From Amycolatopsis sp. EV170708-02-1 (GTDB taxonomy: Bacteria > Actinomycetota > Actinomycetes > Mycobacteriales > Pseudonocardiaceae), in the NCBI RefSeq assembly GCF_022479115.1, contig NZ_CP092497.1, positions 7,316,001 through 7,380,000 on the forward strand: a stretch of DNA of 64,000 nucleotides, written 5' to 3'. This document shows, in pieces, positions 23,792 to 32,564 of the stretch. The notes below the pieces were generated by a model. The model made no database searches. It saw only the letters and a list, made by a program, of their open reading frames with translations, and was not told the DNA's origin. Position numbers and translations under genes: made by a program. Numbering within the stretch: position 1 is the first letter of the stretch; each line of letters opens with the position of its first letter.

Positions 23792-25507
23792 TCAGCCGCC
23801 TCCCGGCTCGTCCAGCGGACCGCTCGCCGCGGTGAGGTGCAGAAGCATGTGCAGCTCCAGCGCCCGCTGCGGGGAACGCCAGCCCTCGCCGAGCAGGCTG
23901 TCGACCGCGGCCAGCCGCTGGTAGAGCGTGTTGACGTGGATCGCCAGCGCGGTGGCCGCCGGGCGGGGGCGGCAGCCATGGTCTAGGAACACACGCAAGG
24001 TCTCCGTCAGCGGCACACCACGGTGTCGTTCCTCGGCGAGCACCGGGCCCAGCAGGTGCTCGAACGCTTCCGCCAGATCGCGGCGACCGGCATGGTCGAG
24101 CAGGATCCGGTACAGCCCGAGTTGCCCGGCGGTCGCGGCTTCTCCTGTGCGCCCCAAGACTTCCAGGGCACGCAGCGTCTGCCGGGCCTCGTGGAAGCAC
24201 CGCCGCAGCTCCGCCTGCCCGCGCGCGGGGCCGGCGATGCCCGCGGTCGGCGCGTCGTGCGGCCAGTCCCGGCGGATGCCGTCGGGTCCGGCCGTGGTCA
24301 CGACAAGCAGCCGACCGCCGTGCTCGGCCGTGAGCGCGCCGGGCAAGTGCGGGAGCCGCGCCCGTCCGGAAGCCACCACGAGCACCGAGTACCGCGCCGA
24401 CGGGTCCAGCCCGGCTTGCCGCACGGTTGGTCGCTCCGAGGTCGTGGTGAGCAGCTCGACCAGCAGCGCCGCGCGGGTGCTCCGCGACGCTTCGGCCGCT
24501 GCCTGCTCGGCGAGAAGCGCGAGTGCGAGTGCCGGGGCGGCACGGTCGAGGAGCAGCCGGTCATCGCGGACGGCCTCACCGTCGATCACCAGCGCGCCGA
24601 AGCGTCTCTCGCCGGCCACGACGGGCTGGGCCACGGCCGCACTGTCCGCGGTCCCGTCGTCCGGCGGTTCCGCCACGAAGCGGACCTGCCCGCGCGCCAT
24701 CGAGCCGATCTCGGCCAGCAATCCCTCGACGCCGCCGCCGGTGAGCACCACGCGTGTCAGCCGCTGGTCCCAGCGCAGTGTTTGCTCCAGTTCGCCGGTG
24801 CGGCGTGCGAGCTGGTCGTTAGCGGCGTTGAGGCTGCTGATGGCGTCGGCGTTCTCGATGGCGATCGCCGCGTGCGCGGCCAGCGCGGACGCCAAGGTCA
24901 CCTCGTGTTCGGTGAAGTCCCGTTTCTGGCGCTTGCCGACGAACAAGGCGCCGAGCACGCGGCCGCGCAAGCGCAACGGGACTCCGAGCAACCCGCGCAT
25001 GCTTTCGGCGCGCGCTGCCGTGTCGGCGGTGTCGTCATGGCGGAAACGCCGCTCCGCCCGGTAGTCGGCCGTCCAGCGCGGCGCGGCGTGCTCGATCACC
25101 TCGCCGGCCAGCCCCACCGACAACGGGATCGCCACCCCGACCAGCTCTGGTGTGAGCGCACCGCTGGTGACCTTGAGCCGCAAATACCCGTCCTCGACGA
25201 GACCGAGGTAGGCCAGGTCCGCGCCGAGCAGCCGTCGTGCCTGGTCGACGATCTCCGGCAGTAGATCGTCGGGCGCGTGAAGGGTGGCCAGCCGGATCGC
25301 GATGTCGTTGAGCGCGGCCGACTCGGCCGCCCGCTGTGCCTGCTGCCGCAGCACCATCGCCAGCCGCAGCGCCTGGGCGGTCTCCCGATCGGCCGCCGCG
25401 GCGCCTCGCGACCGCGCCAGCTCGCCGCCGTGGCGCTGGAGTTCGTCCGGGGCGGCGTCGAGCAGCAGCAAGTCAAGCCATGACTTTCGCACCAGTGGAC
25501 ACTCCAT
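23792..25507 (-). CDS. GAF-PucR family transcriptional regulator
   Basis: About 571 residues from ATG 25507. Residues about 65-215 form a GAF sensor domain (LLGADLAYLGLVEDGYLRLK; GVPLRLRGRVLGALFVGKR). A middle region with a CdaR-like look follows, and the C-terminus has the PucR-type helix-turn-helix (RPAATALAIHVNTLYQRL, about 520-537). The family usually activates adjacent catabolic genes in response to a small ligand. It is divergent from a GlcD-like oxidase 72 bases away, its likely target. Confidence 0.82.
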   Translation of the reverse strand: MECPLVRKSWLDLLLLDAAPDELQRHGGELARSRGAAAADRETAQALRLAMVLRQQAQRAAESAALNDIAIRLATLHAPDDLLPEIVDQARRLLGADLAYLGLVEDGYLRLKVTSGALTPELVGVAIPLSVGLAGEVIEHAAPRWTADYRAERRFRHDDTADTAARAESMRGLLGVPLRLRGRVLGALFVGKRQKRDFTEHEVTLASALAAHAAIAIENADAISSLNAANDQLARRTGELEQTLRWDQRLTRVVLTGGGVEGLLAEIGSMARGQVRFVAEPPDDGTADSAAVAQPVVAGERRFGALVIDGEAVRDDRLLLDRAAPALALALLAEQAAAEASRSTRAALLVELLTTTSERPTVRQAGLDPSARYSVLVVASGRARLPHLPGALTAEHGGRLLVVTTAGPDGIRRDWPHDAPTAGIAGPARGQAELRRCFHEARQTLRALEVLGRTGEAATAGQLGLYRILLDHAGRRDLAEAFEHLLGPVLAEERHRGVPLTETLRVFLDHGCRPRPAATALAIHVNTLYQRLAAVDSLLGEGWRSPQRALELHMLLHLTAASGPLDEPGGG

Positions 25508-25579
25508 CCATTCCCGACCGCCGACAGTAGCCGGTTCACACATTGAGTGGCGGGCGTGGACGCCGATAACGTCGCCGTC

Positions 25580-26989
25580 ATGCGCGACGAAGCGTGGCGG
25601 CGTGAGCTGATCGAAAGCCTGGACCGGGGCCTGCCTGCCGGCCGGGTGATCACCGAACCCGATGTGATGTCCGGCTACGTCCACGACGAGGCCGAATGGG
25701 CACCGCACGGCACACCGGCGGCGGTGGTGCGGCCGCGTACGGCCGAGGAGGTGCGGCACGTCGTCCAGGTCTGCCTGCGGCTCGGCGCCCCGGTCGTCCC
25801 GCGGGGAGCAGGCACCGGACTGTCCGGCGGCGCGAACGCGGTCGAGCACAGCGTGGTCGTCTCGACCGAGGCGATGACCACGATCAAGGAGATCAACCGG
25901 CGGGAACGGCTGGCCGTCGTCGAGCCCGGCGTGGTCAACGACCACCTGCGCGCGGCCTGCGCCGAGCACGCGCTGTGGTATCCACCGGACCCCGCGAGCG
26001 TGCCGTGGTCGACCATCGGCGGCAACGTCGCCACCAACGCGGGCGGACTGTGCTGCGTCAAGTACGGCGTCACCCGCGACTACGTCCTTGGCCTGGAGTT
26101 CGTGACCGGGACCGGCGAGCTCGTCCGGGTAGGCCGGCGCACCGCCAAAGGCGTCGCCGGCTACGACCTCGCCGGGCTCATGGTCGGCTCCGAAGGCACG
26201 CTCGGCGTCATCACCGAGATCACCGTCCGGCTGCGCCCGGCCCGCCAACCCGAACACACCGTCGTGGGCTACTTCTCCTCGGTCGTCGCCGCCGGCTATG
26301 CCGTCGCGGCCGTCGCCGAAGCCGGGCTGGAGCCCTCCGCGCTGGAACTGATCGACCGGCACTGCCTGGCCGCCGTCGACGAGTGGAAGCGCATGGGCCT
26401 CTCGACCGAGGCCGACGCGGTGTTGCTGGGCCGCACCGACAGCGCCGGCCCGGCGGGCGAACGAGAAGCCGACGCGATGCTGGCCTGTTTCGAGAAGGCG
26501 GGTGCGACGTTCGCGGTGCGCTCGACCGACCAGCAGGAGGCCGACGCGTTGTTCGACGCGCGGCGCCTGGCCTACCCCGCGCTCGAACGGCTCGGGCCGG
26601 TGCTGACCGAAGACGTCTGCGTGCCCAAGGGCGCTGTCCCCGACATGCTCGCCCGGATCGAGGAAATCGCCGTCCGGCACGACACGCTGATCGCCAACAT
26701 CGCGCATGCCGGCGACGGCAACCTCCACCCGCTACTGATCACCCGGCCCAGCGACGACGCCGCGAAGAAGCGGGCGCAGGCGGCGTTCGACGACATCATC
26801 GCGGCGGCGCTGGCGTTGGGCGGCACGGTGACCGGCGAGCACGGAGTCGGCCTGCTCAAACGGGAAGGGCTGGCCACCGAAGCCGGGCCTGCCGTGCTGG
26901 CGCTCGGCCGGGCGGTCAAGGCCGCGCTGGATCCGCACGGGATCTTCAACCCCGGCAAGGTGGTGGGCACCGAGCACGATGGGGCGTGA
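25580..26989 (+). CDS. FAD-linked oxidase, GlcD/D-lactate dehydrogenase-like
   Basis: 469 residues from ATG 25580 (GTG 25547 possible). PCMH-type FAD-binding domain: PRTAEEVRHVVQVCLRLG, VVPRGAGTGLSGGA and TIGGNVATNAGGLCCVKYG. The C-terminal FAD-oxidase domain ends with NIAHAGDGNLHPLL and TGEHGVGLLKRE, signatures of glycolate oxidase subunit D and D-2-hydroxyacid dehydrogenases. It oxidises a 2-hydroxy acid to a 2-oxo acid. No GlcE/GlcF partners adjoin, so it probably works alone. Confidence 0.87.
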   Translation: MRDEAWRRELIESLDRGLPAGRVITEPDVMSGYVHDEAEWAPHGTPAAVVRPRTAEEVRHVVQVCLRLGAPVVPRGAGTGLSGGANAVEHSVVVSTEAMTTIKEINRRERLAVVEPGVVNDHLRAACAEHALWYPPDPASVPWSTIGGNVATNAGGLCCVKYGVTRDYVLGLEFVTGTGELVRVGRRTAKGVAGYDLAGLMVGSEGTLGVITEITVRLRPARQPEHTVVGYFSSVVAAGYAVAAVAEAGLEPSALELIDRHCLAAVDEWKRMGLSTEADAVLLGRTDSAGPAGEREADAMLACFEKAGATFAVRSTDQQEADALFDARRLAYPALERLGPVLTEDVCVPKGAVPDMLARIEEIAVRHDTLIANIAHAGDGNLHPLLITRPSDDAAKKRAQAAFDDIIAAALALGGTVTGEHGVGLLKREGLATEAGPAVLALGRAVKAALDPHGIFNPGKVVGTEHDGA

Positions 26990-27040
26990 CAACCGAGCCG
27001 ATCGTCCACATCGGACAGTGTTCGGCCTGGCAAGGGATTC

Positions 27041-27991
27041 TCACGCTTGCCGGAAGGCGATCGCGGTGCCGAACGCGGCGGTGGCCGGCACGAAGACCTC
27101 TCCGGAAGACGCGCGCACCACTGGGATCTCGTTGTTCCGCAACAGGTTCTCCGCCGCGGCCAGATCGTGGACGGCGACCGTGCACGAAACCAGCGCGGGA
27201 AGCGCGGGCGTCTGCTCGCCGGGAAGCAGCGCGGCGAGACCGGAGGCGGGCACAAGGGTCAGCGTCGCCCCATCGAGATCGAAGACTCGGGCAGGCCCGT
27301 GCGCTCGGGGTGTCCGCCCCAGGTAACGCTCGTATCGTGCCCGCGCGGCGTCCAGATCGGCGTCGGCGGTGCAGAGAACGGCGTCGACGAGGCCGACCGC
27401 ACCGTTGGGATGGCCTGCCGCCCGGGTGGCCTGGATCCGCGGGTCCAGGTCCGCGACGACGCCGATCCTGCCTTCCGCCGCCAGACCCGGCCGCGCTCCG
27501 TCGATCTCCAGATAGCGGACGGTCTCGACCTCGCCACCCGTCGGACGCCGCACCGTGTTCACCCCGCCGTGCCCTACACCTGCGGCGGTCAACCTCGTCG
27601 CGGTGGCGTCGACGTCGGACGAGGAGAACATCAGGATGTGCAAGCCCTCGAACCGTTCCAGGCATTCCGCCAGGTTGGCGCGGGTGGTGTCGATCCGCTC
27701 CACCAGCGTCGGCAGCACGTCCGGCGGGGCTTGCAGCGGGACTAGCCGGGCATCGGATGGGACGCGGCCGCCGGCGGTGACGACGGTGGCCAGTTCGAGG
27801 AAGTCGCCCGGGAAGTCGGCGTGGGTGTTGGCGGCGCCGAACGGCTCGGGCTCGCCCCCTTCCCGCGGCGGCATCGCGGGATAGCTGGGCGCGGGCGTGA
27901 CGAAACCCAGACGCCGATAGAGGTCGAGCGCCGCGGGCAGGTCACGGACGACGTGGCCGACGTGGTGCAGGCGGGTGATCTCGGTGGCCAT
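27041..27991 (-). CDS. VOC (glyoxalase/dioxygenase-fold) protein
   Basis: 316 residues from ATG 27991 (GTG 28000 also in frame). Two VOC modules are visible: HHVGHVVRDLPAALDLYRRL (about 9-28) and a second beginning near GLVDAVLCTADADLDAARAR. The second has an intact-looking strand ARVFDLDGATLTLVP. The family includes extradiol dioxygenases, glyoxalases and resistance proteins; the substrate is not identifiable. It is divergent from a TetR gene, with a palindromic operator between them. Confidence 0.8.
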   Translation of the reverse strand: MATEITRLHHVGHVVRDLPAALDLYRRLGFVTPAPSYPAMPPREGGEPEPFGAANTHADFPGDFLELATVVTAGGRVPSDARLVPLQAPPDVLPTLVERIDTTRANLAECLERFEGLHILMFSSSDVDATATRLTAAGVGHGGVNTVRRPTGGEVETVRYLEIDGARPGLAAEGRIGVVADLDPRIQATRAAGHPNGAVGLVDAVLCTADADLDAARARYERYLGRTPRAHGPARVFDLDGATLTLVPASGLAALLPGEQTPALPALVSCTVAVHDLAAAENLLRNNEIPVVRASSGEVFVPATAAFGTAIAFRQA

Positions 27992-28008
27992 GGCGGCCAC
28001 TGTAGAAG

Positions 28009-28032
28009 TAGCTCGACCAAGTGGTCAATCTA
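28009..28032. promoter_or_regulatory. Palindromic operator between VOC and TetR genes
   Basis: TAG-CTC-GACCA-AG-TGGTC-AAT-CTA: perfect GACCA/TGGTC arms with a 2-base spacer and matching outer TAG/CTA. It lies 17 bases from the VOC start and 26 bases from the TetR start, as expected for an autoregulating TetR that also represses the VOC gene. Confidence 0.65.
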
Positions 28033-28058
28033 TCTTGGCCGGGCGTACTGTCCCGTGG

Positions 28059-28691
28059 ATGAGCGCGGATCACATCGACGGCCGACGCGCCCGCTATCAG
28101 CATCGACGGCCCGAACTGCTCGAGGCCGTGACCGGCTACGTCCTGTCGCACGGGCTGGCCGGCCTGGCGATGCGGCCGCTGGCCGTGGCGGTCGGGGTCA
28201 GCCACGGGACGTTGCTGCACCACTTCGGCTCGAAGGAGAATCTGGTCACCGAGGTCATCGACGTCTTGCGTCGACGGCTGGGTGACGCGGCGGGCCTGTC
28301 CGGCTCGCCTGCCCGCCTGACGAGCCTCGTTTCCTGGTGGCGGGACTCGACGACAACGGAACGTCTGCCTATCTACCGGCTGCTGTTCGAGGTGTTCGCT
28401 CAGGCCGCGCGGGACCCCGAGCGCTACGAGCGCTTCCTGCAGCAGGTCGTGCGGGATTCGTTGACGCTGATGGAAAGCCTGGTCATCGCGGACGGGTGTC
28501 CCCGAGACCAAGCGCCTCTGATGGCGACGATGATCGTGGCCCAGGCACGCGGCCTGCAGCTCGACCTGCTCGCCACCGGCGACCGGGAACGCGTCGACCG
28601 CACCTTCGCGTTGTTCGTCGACCTGATCGACCACCTCATGCGAAGCCGGCCCCACGAGCACGCGTCTTCCACGACGGCGCCCGCCCGCTGA
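28059..28691 (+). CDS. TetR-family regulator
   Basis: 210 residues from ATG 28059. Helix-turn-helix MRPLAVAVGVSHGTLLHHFG (about 36-55), then KENLVTEVIDVLRRR. The C-terminal ligand domain is about 150 residues. It is divergent from the VOC gene across a palindrome, so local autoregulation and control of the VOC protein are likely. Confidence 0.87.
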   Translation: MSADHIDGRRARYQHRRPELLEAVTGYVLSHGLAGLAMRPLAVAVGVSHGTLLHHFGSKENLVTEVIDVLRRRLGDAAGLSGSPARLTSLVSWWRDSTTTERLPIYRLLFEVFAQAARDPERYERFLQQVVRDSLTLMESLVIADGCPRDQAPLMATMIVAQARGLQLDLLATGDRERVDRTFALFVDLIDHLMRSRPHEHASSTTAPAR

Positions 28692-28746
28692 CGGGCTTGG
28701 TTGCGGCGGTGACGGGCCTGGAACATCCTTGTCGCGGGGAGGTGTC

Positions 28747-29304
28747 ATGGCAGTCGCCGCACTCGGCGTGAGCACCGTCGTGTCCGTCGCCGCCGCGATC
28801 TGGTTCTTCGTCCGCGGCCGCCTGATCGTGGAATTCCCGCGGAGGCCGTGTATCAGTTGCTACGAACCGTTTCCGCGGTCCGAAAGCCCTTCTCGGACGA
28901 TACGGCCGAGCGGCTGCGGGACTTGCTGGATTGTGTCGCCGTCGGCCTCACCGACGCTCAAGGCGGCCTGGTGAGCTGGGCGGGCGCGGCCGGCCATCAT
29001 GACGTCGATCTCGCCGCCCCCATCAGGTCCGTCCTCAGCGACCGGCGAACGGCCGTCGTCACGCACGACGACCTTTCGGGATCCTCCTGCCGGTCGTGCG
29101 GAATGGGCGTCACGATGCTCGTCCCGCTGATCGTCGACGGCGAGCCCGACTGGGTCCTGATCGTGGCCGCCGAGAGCCGCGGACGGGTACCTCAAGGTCA
29201 AGTTCGGCCCGTTCTCGTTCGAGTACGGCGCCCATCCGAACGAAGCCGAGCCTGCCGTGGAGGGAGATTCGGGTCATGGCCCCGATCTCCACCCACGAGC
29301 GTGA
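28747..29304 (+). pseudogene. Truncated, frameshifted LytS-like sensor kinase
   Basis: ATG 28747 has GGGGAGGT upstream and reads MAVAALGVSTVVSVAAAIWF...GRLIVEFP. At about 28840 the frame shifts, and the next frame continues EAVYQLLRTVSAVRKPFSDD, a domain with SCRSCGMGVTMLVPLIVDG, then VLIVAAE. This is the N-terminal membrane segment and sensor domain of actinobacterial LytS-type histidine kinases. The phosphoacceptor and ATPase domains are missing: after about 29187 another frame shows DGYLKVKFGPFSFEYGAHP from an unrelated gene end, stopping at 29304. It appears to be a deletion fusion plus a frameshift. Confidence 0.6.
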
Positions 29305-29306
29305 CG

Positions 29307-30068
29307 CTACTTGACCGTGACCGTGGCACTCGACCAGGACGTGCCGTCCGGGCTGGACGTGGTGACCGTGCGGGACTGGCCGGGCTTCAGGCCCTTGCTG
29401 TCCACCGAAACGTGCCCGCTACCGGTTCGCTTGCCAGGCACCGGCTTCGCCTGCTTCTCCTTGCGCTCCTTGGCTTTCCCGGACGAGTTCTGGTGCTTGC
29501 CGGACTTGAGCTTCTTCAGCTCGCTCTTGGCCTTGTCGAGCTCGCCCTTGGCCTTTTCGACCTTGTCCCCCGCCTCGTCGATGAGCTTCTTGGCCTTGTC
29601 CAAGGAACCGTTCACCTTCGAGACCGACTCGATGATCTTCTTCGAGCCGTCCCTCACGACGGGAGCGGGTTTCTCGACGACGACCACCCGGGGCGGGAGC
29701 TGCACGAGCCGTAGCTCACGGCTGTCCTTGGCGACCGGAGCCTTGACCACGAGAGTCCGTGTCTTCTGGCGTTGCACCTTCTTCACCGTCGTCGCGGCGG
29801 GCTTGAGCTTGGCCACCTTCTTGACCGTGACCGGTTTCGCGGCCGGAGCCGCGGGGATCGCGGCGTGCGGCGCGGCCTGCTGGACGAGCGGGTTGACCGG
29901 GGCGGCCGGCTGCTGCGGGGCGGCGGCCGGTTTCGGGGTGGTGGCCGCGGCGGGGGCGGCGGACGCGGTCGCTTCGTCCGTGCCGTCGAAGGCACCGAAG
30001 GTCCACGCGCCGACGGCGGCGGTCGTCAGGCCCGCGACGCCGAGCACGCCTACACGCTTGATGTTCAT
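29307..30068 (-). CDS. Secreted Lys/Ala/Pro-rich coiled-coil protein
   Basis: 253 residues from ATG 30068. Signal or anchor segment VGVLGVAGLTTAAVGAWTFG (about 6-25), then an Ala/Pro-rich linker, a Val/Lys-rich region (VTVKKVAKLK), and a heptad-like coiled coil of repeated KAK/ELDKAK units (about 160-195), ending in a Ser/Thr-rich tail. No enzyme motif. It is paralogous in layout to the gene at 30502-31200, with which it brackets a small membrane protein. It probably acts at the cell envelope or nucleoid-like polyanions; this is a guess from charge. Confidence 0.65.
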   Translation of the reverse strand: MNIKRVGVLGVAGLTTAAVGAWTFGAFDGTDEATASAAPAAATTPKPAAAPQQPAAPVNPLVQQAAPHAAIPAAPAAKPVTVKKVAKLKPAATTVKKVQRQKTRTLVVKAPVAKDSRELRLVQLPPRVVVVEKPAPVVRDGSKKIIESVSKVNGSLDKAKKLIDEAGDKVEKAKGELDKAKSELKKLKSGKHQNSSGKAKERKEKQAKPVPGKRTGSGHVSVDSKGLKPGQSRTVTTSSPDGTSWSSATVTVK

Positions 30069-30103
30069 GGGATACCTCGATTTCCTGTTGCCTGCCGTGA
30101 CGT

Positions 30104-30496
30104 TCACAGCGGGGTTTCGTCTTCGTGACGGCGTTCGTAGAACTCTTCGGCCAGGGAGCGGCCCATCAGGCCGCCGAAGATCCCGGCGGCCACGCCGACG
30201 GCGATGCCGACGGGGGTGGCGACGACCAGTCCGGTGGTCACCCCGAACACCAGTGACGCGGTCCCGCCGCCGAAGCCGGTGACCACGCTCTTGCTGATCG
30301 GCTTTTCGTCGTGCTCGAGGTAGTAGTCGTACTCGACTTGCCCGTCGTCTTCGGTGTCCGGAATGGACGGTCGCTGGTTCAGCCAAGCCTCTCGCGGGAT
30401 CACCAGATACTGTGTTCGCGGGACGCGGGGGACGGAAAACTTCCGGAAGGCCGCCCACAGGGACAGTGCCGGTCGCTCGGCGAGGTTCGCGGTCAT
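30104..30496 (-). CDS. Small glycine-rich membrane protein
   Basis: 130 residues from ATG 30496. The N-terminal half is soluble with an acidic DTEDDGQVEYDYYLEHDE stretch. The C-terminal half carries a glycine-zipper membrane hairpin (GFGGGTASLVFGVTTGLVVA and VGIAVGVAAGIFGGLMG) before a charged tail. It sits between two related secreted coiled-coil genes on the same strand with gaps of 35 and 5 bases, so it is probably co-transcribed. Function unknown. Confidence 0.65.
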   Translation of the reverse strand: MTANLAERPALSLWAAFRKFSVPRVPRTQYLVIPREAWLNQRPSIPDTEDDGQVEYDYYLEHDEKPISKSVVTGFGGGTASLVFGVTTGLVVATPVGIAVGVAAGIFGGLMGRSLAEEFYERRHEDETPL

Positions 30497-30501
30497 GGCG
30501 T

Positions 30502-31200
30502 TCAGTCCCGGTCGCCGCTCATGATCTTGACCGGCTTGTCGTGCTCCTTCGGTTTCTTGGCGCTCTCCCGGAGCTTCTTCAGATCGTCCTTGGCCTTTTT
30601 CAGGTCGTCCTTGGCCTTGTCCAGCACCTTGGTCGCACGCTCCACCGCTTCGTTCGCGGTGTCGACGGCTTTCGCCTTGTCCCGCACCTGTTCGCGGATC
30701 GTGCGCGGAGCCGTCTCGGCGGCCGCGGCGCGGACGACGAACTTCTTCTCCGGGAGAACGCTCGACAGTTTCGGCGCGGCCGTCTTCACCACACGCGGTT
30801 TGACGACCGCCGCCTTCTTCACCACCGGAACCTGGCGGGCCACCTTCTTGACCGGCTGCACGGTCTTCACCGTGCGCCGCACCGGGGCGGCCTGTTCGAC
30901 GACAGGGGCCACGGTCACCTTGGCCGGCACGACAGGGGCCGTCACCGGCGGGGGTGGGGTCGCCTTTCGCGGCGCGGCCGGCTCGGCTCGCGGCCCGGGT
31001 TTGGGCTGGGGCACCGCCTGTTTCGACGGGGCCGGAACCTGGACCTGCTGCGGTTTGGCCGCCTGCGCGGCGTCCGGTACCGGTTTCTCGTCGGGCCGGT
31101 CGTCCACCATCGCGTTCGCGGTGGAGGCGCCGATGGCCGCGGTGGCGAGACCGGCGACGCCGTAGACGGCCGCCCGCCGGAGATTGTTCTTCCGCTTCAT
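30502..31200 (-). CDS. Secreted Lys/Ala-rich coiled-coil protein (paralogue)
   Basis: 232 residues from ATG 31200, preceded by GAGGTGGG. The signal region KRKNNLRRAAVYGVAGLATA is followed by a Pro-rich linker, Val/Lys-rich repeats (VRRTVKTVQPVKKVARQ) and a C-terminal coiled coil (DKAKDDLKKAKDDLKKLRES). The order is the same as in the 29307-30068 protein with limited identity, so this is an old duplication. First gene of a three-gene unit. Confidence 0.65.
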   Translation of the reverse strand: MKRKNNLRRAAVYGVAGLATAAIGASTANAMVDDRPDEKPVPDAAQAAKPQQVQVPAPSKQAVPQPKPGPRAEPAAPRKATPPPPVTAPVVPAKVTVAPVVEQAAPVRRTVKTVQPVKKVARQVPVVKKAAVVKPRVVKTAAPKLSSVLPEKKFVVRAAAAETAPRTIREQVRDKAKAVDTANEAVERATKVLDKAKDDLKKAKDDLKKLRESAKKPKEHDKPVKIMSGDRD

Positions 31201-31325
31201 GATCCCACCTCGCTGATCCGTGGCGTCGCTGCTGAGAAGCAGCTTGGCGCGCGACGGTTCAGTCCCGGTACATCGGCGGTTCATCAGCACTCCCGTGATC
31301 GCGTTTCCCGCATTACTCTGCGGTC

Positions 31326-32096
31326 ATGCGACCGGAGGACGGGGAAGCGCTCGGCAGCGGGTCGGCCGGTGTCGTCTTCGCCGTGCCGGCGGACGAGGGC
31401 GACGTCGCGGTCAAGGTGTTCCCCGGCAGGCTGTATCAGCGCACCCGCCTCCGGCTGGAACGCGAACTGGAGCGGCTTTCCGCGCTGACCGGTCAGATCC
31501 TGGTGCCCGAAGCCATCGAGGAGCTGCCGGACGGCCGGTGCGCGCTCCGCGGCGAACTCTGCACCCGGTCCTTGCTCGATCTGGTCGAGAGCACCGGCCC
31601 GCTGCCGGTCTCGGACACTCTCGTCCTCGGCTCCGCGATCGCGTCGACGCTCGCGGGGGCGCACGAAGCGGGGATCGTCCACGGCAGGCTCACCCCCGCC
31701 AACGTGCTGTTCCGCGCGTCGGGCGAGCCCGTGGTCAACGACTTCGAACGCACCCTGCGGCCGGTGTTCGTCCGCGATCCGGACCACGGGAGCGACTTCC
31801 TCGCCCCGGAAGGCGCCCACGGCGAAGGCGCGGACCTCTACGGGCTCGGCGCCGTGCTCCATTTCGCGCTGACCGGTCTGCCGCCCGGGCCGGACCGGCC
31901 GGAACTGCACCGGGTGGACGCGCCGATCGACCTCCTCGCCCTCATCGAGAACCTCCTCGCCGAAGACCCCGGTTCCCGTCCGGCCGACGCGGCCGTGGTC
32001 GAGGAGATCCTCGCCGCACTGCTTCCCGAACAGTCCACTTTGGACGACGAGCTGCCCGTCGTGGTCTCCGGGGACTCCAGGGATTCCCGCTGGTGA
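31326..32096 (+). CDS. Protein-kinase-like protein, catalytic loop degenerate
   Basis: 256 residues from ATG 31326. Ser/Thr-kinase fold features: glycine loop LGSGSAGVVF (9-18), lysine in DVAVKVF, ETRS-type helix. The HRD loop is HGRLTPAN, with no catalytic Asp, and DFG is replaced by DFE (VVNDFERTL). It therefore probably binds but does not phosphorylate efficiently: a pseudokinase. The next gene overlaps (GTGA) and supplies a membrane anchor and extracellular domain; together they equal the single protein encoded at 32565-33803. Confidence 0.75.
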   Translation: MRPEDGEALGSGSAGVVFAVPADEGDVAVKVFPGRLYQRTRLRLERELERLSALTGQILVPEAIEELPDGRCALRGELCTRSLLDLVESTGPLPVSDTLVLGSAIASTLAGAHEAGIVHGRLTPANVLFRASGEPVVNDFERTLRPVFVRDPDHGSDFLAPEGAHGEGADLYGLGAVLHFALTGLPPGPDRPELHRVDAPIDLLALIENLLAEDPGSRPADAAVVEEILAALLPEQSTLDDELPVVVSGDSRDSRW

Positions 32097-32545
32097 CCAT
32101 CGGCCCGGAACCGGCATCGGCTCCCGCACCCCGCAAGAGGTCCGCCTGGCCGGTGTTCACCATCGGTGCGGCGACCGTGCTCGCGGCCGTTGCCTGGTTA
32201 CTCGTCCCTGGTTCGCCCGAACCGGCGCCGCGGGCTCAAGCACAGCCGAGTCCGGCGAAGACGAGCACCAGTCCGAAACCCGTACCGCGGGTGGAACTGG
32301 ACGCACCGATCGACCACGGGTCGATGGTCGAGCTGACCTGGCGGGCACCGGAGGGGTTCGACTCGGCCGTCGTCGTCGCGGACGGCACCGGTGCGGCCAA
32401 GACCACGATCGTCCGGCGGCAGCGGACGATGAAGGTCCCCGTCGACCCTGGCCGGAAGTACTGCTTCCTGATCCAGATCACCGACGGCGGCGGGGTGCAG
32501 GAGAGCGCGCCGCGTCCCATCCGGGGCGCGATCTGCCGGAATTGA
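32093..32545 (+). CDS. Membrane-anchored beta-sandwich protein, partner of pseudokinase
   Basis: 150 residues from GTG 32093, overlapping the kinase-like stop. Short cytosolic start, membrane segment PVFTIGAATVLAAVAWLLVPG (about 24-44), Pro/Ser linker, then a domain of about 85 residues with LDAPIDHGSMVELTW, YCFLIQITDGGG and a C-terminal GAICRN. The same domain closes the protein at 32565-33803. Two cysteines may bridge. Probably an envelope sensor paired with the kinase-like protein. Confidence 0.68.
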   Translation: MTIGPEPASAPAPRKRSAWPVFTIGAATVLAAVAWLLVPGSPEPAPRAQAQPSPAKTSTSPKPVPRVELDAPIDHGSMVELTWRAPEGFDSAVVVADGTGAAKTTIVRRQRTMKVPVDPGRKYCFLIQITDGGGVQESAPRPIRGAICRN

Positions 32546-32564
32546 GCCGGAGCCCTGTTGTACC

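Noticed and set aside
23792..26728. Single 978-codon minus-strand frame
   Set aside because: The upstream 400 codons lie opposite the GlcD-like gene and are a shadow; the real regulator starts near 25507.
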